Below are positions 7,986 through 15,081 of a stretch of DNA of 64,000 nucleotides, piece after piece. The stretch comes from an uncultured Thiothrix sp. (GTDB taxonomy: Bacteria; Pseudomonadota; Gammaproteobacteria; Thiotrichales; Thiotrichaceae), in NCBI RefSeq assembly GCF_937873765.1, contig NZ_CALMZC010000020.1:22384-86383 (forward strand), in the 5' to 3' direction. The translations under genes were made by a program, and so were the position numbers. The notes under the pieces are model-generated. The model worked only from the letters and a program-made list of their open reading frames with translations. It made no database searches and was not told the origin of the DNA. Position 1 is the stretch's first letter; every line of letters begins with the position of its first letter.

Positions 7986-9290
7986 ATGAGCAAACAATAT
8001 GACGCGATTATTATCGGTGCTGGCATCATAGGCGCAGCGATTGGTTTAGAGCTCGCGCGTCGCGGCTGGAAAACCCTGAATGTGGACAAATTAGGGGCGG
8101 CTGGTTTTGGTTCCACGTCCAATTCTAGTGCTATCATTCGTACCTACTATTCAACCCTAGATGGTACGGCCATGGCTTATGAAGGTTACCATTATTGGCG
8201 GGATTGGGCGAAATATATAGGTGTAGAGGACGAATCCGGCCTTGCCCAATTTCATGAATGTGGCTGTTTAGTGATGAAAGTAGAACACAATGGCTATTTA
8301 GAAAAAGCCATGCAACTTTCTAAGGACTTAGGGATTCCTTATCGTGAAATTAGCCCGGAGGAATTGCAGGCGTTTATTCCGGGCTATGATGCGCGTTTGT
8401 ATTACCCACCAAAACGCCCCGACCAAGAGGGTTTTGCTGAGCCGACCACTGGCACTCTGCGTGGGGCAGTGCATTGGCCGCAAGGTGGTTATGTGAACGA
8501 TCCGCAATTGGCAGCGCATAATTTGCAACGGGCGACTGAAGCAGCCGGTGGAGCTTTCCGTTTCAATGCTGAAGTAGTGGATATTCGCCAAGCGAATGGG
8601 CGTGTTTGTGGTATTACCTTAAAAAATGGCGAACAGATTGATGCACCCGTGGTTGTGAATGTAGGTGGTCCACACTCATCGAAAATTAATGCTTTAGTCG
8701 GTTTGGCAGATAAGATGAAAATGAGCACTCGTGCGCTTCGCCAAGAGATCCCGCATGTACCGCCACCGCTGCATTATGATTATGTGAAACTAGGTAAGGT
8801 AACTTCAGATAGTGATGTCGCTGTTTATAGTCGCCCTGCGAGTGGTGGGATGATGCTGTTGGGTAGTGAAGACCCAGAGTGTGATCCAAAAGAGTGGGTT
8901 GACCCTGATACCATGAATCGTGATCTAAGTGAACATGCGGTCACGCATATTATGCGGATGGCGCAGCGCTATCCGGAGTTAGGTATTCCTAACCAAGTAC
9001 GCGGCACGGTAGAGGCTTATGATGTCACTGAGGATTGGATTCCCATTTACGATAAAACTGATTTGCCCGGCTATTATATTGCGATTGGCACGAGCGGTAA
9101 TCAGTTCAAGAATACCGCTGTGGCGGGCAAGATGATGGCAACGCTAATTACTGCCTGTGAAGCAGGGCAAGATCACGACCAAGACCCTGTGCAGTATACG
9201 ATGGAATATCTGGGGCGTACTTTGAGTATTGGCTTCTATTCCCGCAATCGGGCGATTAATCAGGAGAGTAGTTTTTCGGTGTTGGGGTAG
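7986..9290 (+). CDS. FAD-dependent oxidoreductase (DAO / sarcosine-oxidase-beta-like)
   Basis: A 434-residue flavoprotein. The N-terminal Rossmann motif GAGIIGAAIGLELARRG is followed by a conserved SSAIIRTYYS segment, and near the C-terminus GYYIAIGTSGNQFKNTAVAG closes the FAD site. Members oxidise amino acids and N-methyl amino acids, giving imine/aldehyde and reduced flavin. The ATG at 7986 follows AAGGAG (7970-7975); an upstream TTG is less likely. It is the divergent partner of the TetR gene. Its last 68 bp are repeated at 15014-15081, beyond the accessory island, with five differences. Substrate unknown; a role in amine/betaine breakdown is inferred from the neighbours. Confidence 0.87.
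   Translation: MSKQYDAIIIGAGIIGAAIGLELARRGWKTLNVDKLGAAGFGSTSNSSAIIRTYYSTLDGTAMAYEGYHYWRDWAKYIGVEDESGLAQFHECGCLVMKVEHNGYLEKAMQLSKDLGIPYREISPEELQAFIPGYDARLYYPPKRPDQEGFAEPTTGTLRGAVHWPQGGYVNDPQLAAHNLQRATEAAGGAFRFNAEVVDIRQANGRVCGITLKNGEQIDAPVVVNVGGPHSSKINALVGLADKMKMSTRALRQEIPHVPPPLHYDYVKLGKVTSDSDVAVYSRPASGGMMLLGSEDPECDPKEWVDPDTMNRDLSEHAVTHIMRMAQRYPELGIPNQVRGTVEAYDVTEDWIPIYDKTDLPGYYIAIGTSGNQFKNTAVAGKMMATLITACEAGQDHDQDPVQYTMEYLGRTLSIGFYSRNRAINQESSFSVLG
9223..9290 (+). repeat. 68-bp direct repeat, proximal copy (3' end of intact FAD oxidoreductase)
   Basis: This stretch encodes the last 22 residues and stop of the oxidoreductase. It matches 15014-15081 at 63 of 68 positions by eye. Similarity stops abruptly upstream of 9223/15014. 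It marks the left edge of the accessory island. Confidence 0.85.
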
Positions 9291-9337
9291 TGCAGCCTTC
9301 GCCTGTACTTTTATCCAGCAGGGTTCGTTAAGCGAGG

Positions 9338-9358
9338 GCAAATCAGGGGGGGATTTGC
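9338..9358. promoter_or_regulatory. Hairpin in the leader of the toxin-antitoxin-like operon
   Basis: GCAAATC (9338-9344) and GATTTGC (9352-9358) form a 7-bp stem with an A-plus-six-G loop. It lies ~57 bp before the antitoxin-like start and could be an operator for autoregulation or a terminator-like element of the upstream gene. No T-run follows, so I do not call it a terminator. Confidence 0.3.
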
Positions 9359-9414
9359 TACAGTGTGAAGTCGGCTCATATGTTAGTTTAGTGATTTTTG
9401 AGGGAATAACGCTC

Positions 9415-9648
9415 ATGTTACAAACCATTGAGGCTATGCTCGAACCAAATGGAGTTATTCATTGGCTGGAAAAGGTGAATATTAGCCGGCCGACGAAAAT
9501 TCTGGTGACATTTCTCGCTCCTACCAATGCACAAGAAATTGATAATATTGAAGATTTGTTCGGCATCCTAACGGCATCGCAGGGCGTTAGTCTGGAAGCA
9601 ATGGATCTAGCCATTCGTGAACGCGTTAGCCAGCATGATTTCGATTGA
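9415..9648 (+). CDS. Putative antitoxin of a PIN-toxin (VapBC-like) pair
   Basis: A 77-residue protein starting at ATG 9415, with GAGGG 10 bp upstream. It has no clear AbrB or ribbon-helix-helix signature I can name, but it contains a segment ISRPTKILVTFLAP and ends 14 bp inside the start of a PIN-domain frame, the classic overlap of antitoxin and toxin genes. The role is inferred from this position. The partner toxin is interrupted, so the antitoxin may now be a solo gene. Confidence 0.6.
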   Translation: MLQTIEAMLEPNGVIHWLEKVNISRPTKILVTFLAPTNAQEIDNIEDLFGILTASQGVSLEAMDLAIRERVSQHDFD

Positions 9649-10045
9649 TACCAATGTCTGCGTTCGTATTTTGATCAATGATGCTTCTGAGCCAGAACAG
9701 AGTCTGCTTGCGCGTGCCTTGGCAAAGACGGCAGGGAGCGTGTTTGTCAGTCAGATTGTGCAGGTTGAAACGGTTTAGGTGTTGGAAAGTGCTTATGGTT
9801 TTGAAAAATCGCAGGTCTTGGCTGTGCTACAAGCCATGCTTGCCAATAAATCGTGGGTACTGCAACACGCGGACTGTTTTGTGGCGGCACTGGAGCAGTT
9901 TGCCAGCAGTAATGCAGGTTTTGCGGATTGTCTGATCCTCGCGGCAAGTCAGCAGGAAAACTTGGCACTTTGGACATTTGATCGCAAGTTGGGGAAATTG
10001 CAAGGAGTACAGCGTTTAACCGCAGAGATGTTGAAAGGCGAGTAA
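9635..10045 (+). pseudogene. VapC-like PIN-domain ribonuclease toxin, interrupted by a TAG codon
   Basis: Reading from ATG 9635 gives a 136-codon PIN domain broken only by TAG at 9776-9778 (codon 48). Both sides stay in the same frame and retain the PIN acidic residues: Asp5 in SIDTNV, the Glu of VQVET just before the stop, and Asp residues in GFADCLIL and LWTFDRKL. PIN proteins usually have a tryptophan after ETV (as in ETVWVLE), so a TGG to TAG change is the simplest explanation. VapC toxins cleave tRNA or rRNA; this copy should be inactive unless the stop is suppressed or translation restarts at the following GTG. Confidence 0.8.
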
Positions 10046-10058
10046 GCATTCTGGGACA

Positions 10059-13000
10059 TTACCCGCCCACATACGGCTCTACCCAGCCGTCTTCGCCGGG
10101 GGCTGGCAAATCTGGGCAAGTTTTCTGGTAGGGCAATGCATCACCGATGAAGCGTTGCCATTCGGCAAGGCTGAAATTGCGGTTGACGATGGAGCAGGCT
10201 TTTTTTGCCCAGCTTTCGGGGTCTGCATCCCAAAGCCGCAAGGTGGTGTCATCACTGCCACTGACCACGAATTTGCCATCCGGGCTGAATGCCACGTCAT
10301 TAACCCCACTTTCATGCCCACGCCACGGTTCGCCGATAAATCGTCCGGTTACAGCATCCCATAAACGCAATGTGTTACCGCCGCCACTGATTATATATTC
10401 ACCACTCGGAATAAATGAAATGCTATATACACCATCATTATTTCCATACCAAGGTTTACCTACGAATGCTTTGGTTTTAATATCCCATTTTTGTAGAGTG
10501 TTACTATCAATACCCTCACCAAGTGCTGCAACAGTGCTAATTATTATATATTTGCCGTCAGGACTAAATGCGGCATCCTTCACAATTCCCTTGAGGTCTA
10601 TTACATCAATAATTTTCCCTGTTTTTATATCCCATAGACGCAAAGTTCTGTCTGCTCCACCAGCACTGATCACATGATTTCCATCAGGACTAAATGCAAC
10701 AGATTGAATTCTGTCTTCATGTCCACGCCAAGATTTCCCTATAATTTTTTGTTCTGATATATTCCATAAAGATAAAGTTTTATTCCAGTTTGCTCCGATT
10801 ATAAATTTACTATCAGGACTAAAAGCCAATGCGGAAATAGCACCGTAACTTGATTCTCTACTATCTTCCATCGGTAATTCGCTTAGAGGATCTCCTGTTA
10901 TGCTATCCCATAGGCGTAAAGCATTATTCATGTCCCCGCTAGCTATATACTTACCATCAGGACTAACGGCTAAGGTAAGAACATAACTCGTACTGATCTG
11001 TTGTGCCTTACCGATAGTTTGATCTCTTAACATATCCCATAATCGCAAAGTTCCATCTTCGCTGCCACTGATCACATATTTCCCATCGTTGCTAAACACA
11101 ACTGATCTAACACTCTTTTCATGACCAATCCATGATTTGCTTACAAGATGCTCATTTTCTAAGTCCCATGTTTTTAGAGACCAATCTGTTCCTCCACTTA
11201 CTAAATGCTTGCCATCTGGACTAAATGCTAACGCTGAAACAGCACCTTCATGTCCACGCAGTGGTCTACTAATGGCTTTTCCTGTAAAAACATCCCATAA
11301 CTGGATTATTCCACCAGAACTCCCACTGACCAGAGATTTTCTATTTGGACTAAATGCCAATGCTGAAATTTCACCCTCGTAATTAAATAAAGCTTCAGCA
11401 ATAATTTTACCTTTTTCAATATCTAATATTTGTAATAATTTGTTCTCCTGGGCATTAACCATGTACCTGCCATCTGAACTAAATGATGTGTGACGACCAT
11501 TTTTATCTCCTTGCCATATTTTTTTTATAGATTTCCCTGTTTCAACGCTCCATTTTTGTATTGAGTAATCAGATCCTTCACTAATCACATACTTGCCATC
11601 TTGTGTGAATTTCACATATCTAAAAAATTCTTTATGCAACCCCCAAGGTTTACCGATTTGTTTACCAGTTTCAACGTCCCATAATCGTAAATTTCCATCA
11701 GCACTTCCACTAATTATTTGTTTTCCATTTGGACTAAATTCTACATCAAATATTATATTTTCATGCCCCAAAAGATGATGAATCGGCATTCCTGTTTCTA
11801 CAAGCCACACTATCAAAGTATGATTTACGCCCCCACTAACAACTAGCTTGCCATCTGGACTAAAGGCTGTTGTTGAGACACCTTTTAAAATAGATCCATT
11901 CTTGTGCCCATGCCATGGTTGCCCTATAGCCTTACCTGTTTTAGCATCCCATAATTTTAATGTGTCATCTCTACTTGCACTGATTACAAACTTACCCTCG
12001 GGGTTAAAGGCAACATCCATAATATCTCCATTGTGTCCATACCATGTTTTTTCCAGGTTTTTAGCTAAGGTTAAACAATGGTGCAAAGCTGCTTTTGCTT
12101 CAATAGAAGTATTATTTTCATGAAATGCTTGAACAGCTAATAACATTCCATGAGTGAGATAACCATTTGCGAATGATGGTGAGTTTATTGCTGTTTCAGC
12201 CTGTGCTGCAAGTTTACCAATAAATGCGGTTTTTGCTTGAAAATTGGCTTCTACCCGTTGCTGATTTGCTTCTTGTTCTTTCTGGATTGCAATTTGCTGT
12301 TGACGCTTTGCTTCTTGTTCTTTCTGGATTGCAATTTGCTGTTGACGCTTTGCTTCTTGGTTTTGCTGAACGGCTATTTCACGTTGTTGCACAGCCTCAT
12401 TACGTTGCCAATAAGTAGCTAAAAAAACCAATAACAATATAAAAATAAAAGCAATTAAACCATTCCTCTTAATGCGTTTTTCACGCTGAGCTTTGGCTTG
12501 CTCATTTTGTTGTTGTTTGATGCCAGCAACAATAAACGCCCGTTCGTCTTGCCCAATCAGTAAGGAATCGGGGTGTTTATCCAATACCCGCTGCGCCTCT
12601 GCCAACCGTTTTTCCCGTAACAGACTACCGCTGACGTTGTTTTTCCATGCAGTAATACTGTCTTCCAAACGCAGTCGCCAGCTTTTAATTTCGCGGTTAC
12701 TTTCCAACCAACCCCGCAGCCGTTGCCAGTCGCGGATCAGGGCTTCGTGCGCTACGGTGATGGTGGCTTGCCCGTGGTCGTCGTGGTCTTGGGTCAGCAG
12801 GCGTTCGTGCGTGACCAGTTGTGTCAGCAGTGCGTCGAGGGCTGCGGTGTATTGCGGTTGGCGGGTGTGGAGTTCTTGCAGGGTGACGGTGCGGCGTGTG
12901 TCTTCCTGCCCCTCATTGACCTGCACCAGTTCGACCATCAGCCATTCCATCAGGCGTTGCTGTTGGGGTTCGAGTTGCTGGTAAAACGCATCGGCTTTTT

Positions 13001-14525
13001 CGTTCAGCACGCCGCGCAAACCGCCGCCGTGTTGCCCGCCCAGTTGCTGGTACATCGCCAGCGTCAGTTCACGGCTGCGTTCCTGTCGGGCGGACTGCCA
13101 GAGCTTTTCCAGCACGTATTGCAACAGCGGCAAGCTGCCCTTGGCGTACAGGGTCTGATCAACCAGTTCATCTTCCAGTGCCTGTTCGCAGCGCATTCCT
13201 ACCAGTGCCAGCGGGCGGGCAATGGCTTCGCGCAACTCAGCCGCAGCAGGAGCAACCAGCAGCAGCGCGTGGTGTTGCAGACGTTGCCCCAGCCCGGCGT
13301 ATGCCTGTTCGGTGCAATGCCCCAGAAAATCCGCCCGCAAGGTCAGCACCAGATGCAGCGGATTGTCGCCGTCCAAGGCTTCCAGCAGGCAGGCGATAAA
13401 CGCCGTCCGTGCCGCCTCATCACGGCATTCGGTGAACACTTCCTCAAACTGGTCAACCACCAGCAGCAGCCGTTTGTCTGCCGCGACCAGCTTCAACACT
13501 TCGCGTTGCAAATCCGTACCTGTTGCCACTGTGCCAACCTGCGCATCAGGAAAACCGCGCACCAGCGTGTCCCGCACATTCTGCAACGGCTGGGCAGTCG
13601 GACGTATCACCAACACCTGCCAATCACTTTCCGGTAATTGCGGCAACAGCCCCGCCAGCACCAGCGACGATTTGCCACTGCCCGAAGCCCCCAGTAGCGG
13701 CACAAACCGGCTGGCACTGAGCCGGTCAAGCAATTGCTGGATCATGCCGTCACGCCCGAAGAAGAATTCCCGGTCGGCTTGTGTGAAGGTGAGCAAGCCT
13801 TTGTATGGCGGATGCTCAGGCGGATAAGGCGATTTCACGCTAACTTCGCCGTGGTATTGCGTGAGGGTAAAGGGCGTATCGCCCCGGAACAATATTTGCT
13901 GGGGCAGATTTTTGCGGTGAGCTTCAAGGTAGTCAACAAACTCCAACACGCGGATTTCTGGCCTGTCCTGATCCGGTGTCAGTGCTTCGCAGAGTATTTC
14001 AGTCAACAGGCTTTGCCCTTTTCTGGCAAGGGCTTCTTCATCGGCGGTGGAAGCTGCCACAATACAAAAACTTTTTTTCTCAGAGGTTTTGAATTTCAAT
14101 ACCTCACCACTGTGGCAACAATCCAGCCAAACACAGACATTTTTAACGGTACTGTTTTCCACCAACTCGATGATAAACGACAAGGGAACGGCTAATGGCT
14201 CGTCGGTAGCGGATAAATACGAAGCCATGCCATGATGGGATACGCCATGCCCAGAAAAATAGAAGACTGCCAGTTCCACCTCTTCGCTGGCTTGCGGATT
14301 CAGTATTTTGCGCAATTCCTCCCGTAAGGTTTGTGCGTTCACCTTGCCTGAACTGCCCACCTTCCCATCCGCCAACGGCAAGGGGTACAACATGTCAAAA
14401 CCACCGTAGGTGGACAGCACATCATAAACCCGTTGGGCATCATTAATTGGCGCAGAAAGATTGCCTAACTTGGTGTGTGGTTCATATTGGCTGACACCAA
14501 CAATCAGAGCGATACGGCGGGGCAT
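10059..14525 (-). CDS. Caspase-like protease / STAND NTPase / transmembrane / WD40-repeat conflict protein
   Basis: A 1488-residue modular protein, numbered from the ATG encoding MPRRIALIVG (an ATG at 14558 and a TTG at 14579 are alternatives). Residues ~1-225: peptidase C14 domain with catalytic His93 (SGHG) and Cys137 (DCCHSG). Residues ~240-640: STAND-type NTPase with Walker A GASGSGKSS (~279-287) and Walker B LLLVVDQFEE (~353-362), then winged-helix and helical parts. One membrane segment (GLIAFIFILLLVFLATYW) is followed by a Gln/Glu-rich coiled coil with a perfect 14-residue repeat. The C-terminus holds 14 WD40 repeats, enough for two seven-bladed propellers. Such proteins are thought to sense invaders and trigger proteolysis, often cell death. 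It is divergent from the Trypco1 gene. Mode of action is inferred. Confidence 0.9.
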   Translation of the reverse strand: MPRRIALIVGVSQYEPHTKLGNLSAPINDAQRVYDVLSTYGGFDMLYPLPLADGKVGSSGKVNAQTLREELRKILNPQASEEVELAVFYFSGHGVSHHGMASYLSATDEPLAVPLSFIIELVENSTVKNVCVWLDCCHSGEVLKFKTSEKKSFCIVAASTADEEALARKGQSLLTEILCEALTPDQDRPEIRVLEFVDYLEAHRKNLPQQILFRGDTPFTLTQYHGEVSVKSPYPPEHPPYKGLLTFTQADREFFFGRDGMIQQLLDRLSASRFVPLLGASGSGKSSLVLAGLLPQLPESDWQVLVIRPTAQPLQNVRDTLVRGFPDAQVGTVATGTDLQREVLKLVAADKRLLLVVDQFEEVFTECRDEAARTAFIACLLEALDGDNPLHLVLTLRADFLGHCTEQAYAGLGQRLQHHALLLVAPAAAELREAIARPLALVGMRCEQALEDELVDQTLYAKGSLPLLQYVLEKLWQSARQERSRELTLAMYQQLGGQHGGGLRGVLNEKADAFYQQLEPQQQRLMEWLMVELVQVNEGQEDTRRTVTLQELHTRQPQYTAALDALLTQLVTHERLLTQDHDDHGQATITVAHEALIRDWQRLRGWLESNREIKSWRLRLEDSITAWKNNVSGSLLREKRLAEAQRVLDKHPDSLLIGQDERAFIVAGIKQQQNEQAKAQREKRIKRNGLIAFIFILLLVFLATYWQRNEAVQQREIAVQQNQEAKRQQQIAIQKEQEAKRQQQIAIQKEQEANQQRVEANFQAKTAFIGKLAAQAETAINSPSFANGYLTHGMLLAVQAFHENNTSIEAKAALHHCLTLAKNLEKTWYGHNGDIMDVAFNPEGKFVISASRDDTLKLWDAKTGKAIGQPWHGHKNGSILKGVSTTAFSPDGKLVVSGGVNHTLIVWLVETGMPIHHLLGHENIIFDVEFSPNGKQIISGSADGNLRLWDVETGKQIGKPWGLHKEFFRYVKFTQDGKYVISEGSDYSIQKWSVETGKSIKKIWQGDKNGRHTSFSSDGRYMVNAQENKLLQILDIEKGKIIAEALFNYEGEISALAFSPNRKSLVSGSSGGIIQLWDVFTGKAISRPLRGHEGAVSALAFSPDGKHLVSGGTDWSLKTWDLENEHLVSKSWIGHEKSVRSVVFSNDGKYVISGSEDGTLRLWDMLRDQTIGKAQQISTSYVLTLAVSPDGKYIASGDMNNALRLWDSITGDPLSELPMEDSRESSYGAISALAFSPDSKFIIGANWNKTLSLWNISEQKIIGKSWRGHEDRIQSVAFSPDGNHVISAGGADRTLRLWDIKTGKIIDVIDLKGIVKDAAFSPDGKYIIISTVAALGEGIDSNTLQKWDIKTKAFVGKPWYGNNDGVYSISFIPSGEYIISGGGNTLRLWDAVTGRFIGEPWRGHESGVNDVAFSPDGKFVVSGSDDTTLRLWDADPESWAKKACSIVNRNFSLAEWQRFIGDALPYQKTCPDLPAPGEDGWVEPYVGG
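12265..12348 (-). repeat. Perfect 42-bp tandem duplication within the coiled coil
   Basis: Two identical 42-bp units (12265-12306 and 12307-12348) encode the 14-residue unit IAIQKEQEAKRQQQ twice (two heptads each). A third, diverged partial unit starts at 12349. Identity at silent positions points to a recent duplication that keeps the reading frame and heptad phase. Confidence 0.9.
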
Positions 14526-14597
14526 AAGGGTTTTCTCTGCGGCAGTAAACGCGTCCATGATAGTATGAAAACCCCACAATCACCAAAGGTATAGGCG

Positions 14598-14951
14598 ATG
14601 GCAACCCTCAAGGCAATAGAACTAGAAAACGGACAAAGGGTTTATATGCAAGTCGATGAAAACATCCACTTTGCTAACACCCCAGCCGACACACAAGACA
14701 GCGGTTTTGAACACAAAGGCGTGAAAGAACAGGCAGCCAAAGCCGTGGACAAGCTCGGTGATCTGATCCGCGCCATGTCTGACACTGCCGCCAAAGCCGT
14801 GCAGAATTCCACTTTGGGCAATGTAGAAAAGGTAACACTGGAGTTTGGAGTTACTCTCGGCGGGGAAGCTGGTATTCCCTTCATCACCAGTGGCAAAGCC
14901 GAAGGCTCAGTGAATGTCACGGTGGAGTTTGCACAGAAAAAGACGGATTAA
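14598..14951 (+). CDS. Trypco1 / CU044_2847-family small protein
   Basis: A 117-residue protein. The N-terminus (IELENGQRVYMQVDE) and the C-terminal signature VEKVTLEFGVTLGGEAGIPFITSGKAEGSVNVTVEF match the trypsin-co-occurring domain 1 (Trypco1, often annotated CU044_2847 family), a small beta domain found beside STAND, caspase and trypsin effectors in predicted conflict systems. AAAGG lies before ATG 14598. It is divergently transcribed from the caspase-STAND-WD40 gene across a 72-bp gap, so the two probably work together, for instance as regulator or substrate of the protease. Family recognition is from memory of the motif and no function has been shown. Confidence 0.7.
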   Translation: MATLKAIELENGQRVYMQVDENIHFANTPADTQDSGFEHKGVKEQAAKAVDKLGDLIRAMSDTAAKAVQNSTLGNVEKVTLEFGVTLGGEAGIPFITSGKAEGSVNVTVEFAQKKTD

Positions 14952-15013
14952 TTCAAGTAACGCTTAATCCTGATAATGTCCTAAAGAAAAATATACCTTC
15001 TCATCAGTATCTA

Positions 15014-15081
15014 TGAATATTGGCTTCTATTCCCGTAATCGGGAGATTAATCAGGAGAGTAGTTTTTCGGTGTTAGGTTAG
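15014..15081 (+). repeat. 68-bp direct repeat, distal copy (orphan 3' end of the FAD oxidoreductase)
   Basis: Matches 9223-9290 at 63/68 positions and still reads as the oxidoreductase C-terminus through TAG at 15079-15081. Of five differences, three are silent and two change a residue (Ser to Asn, Ala to Glu). It overlaps the last 4 bp of the convergent ABC ATPase gene, which suggests that this is the original end of the gene before the island arrived. Confidence 0.85.

Noticed and set aside
9776..9778. TAG in the PIN toxin read as pyrrolysine, since an MttB-family gene is nearby
   Set aside because: The MttB homologue itself contains no TAG, no pyl genes are visible, and PIN proteins have Trp at this place; a simple nonsense change is more likely.
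12265..12348. CRISPR-like repeat
   Set aside because: Only two adjacent units without spacers, inside a coding region, encoding heptads of a coiled coil.
12723..13637. Long open frame (304 codons) on the plus strand
   Set aside because: It is antisense to the STAND domain of the caspase gene, with low-complexity composition and no recognisable domain.
15014..15081. Separate short gene for a 22-residue peptide
   Set aside because: It is an orphan end of the duplicated oxidoreductase, without start signal or ribosome site.
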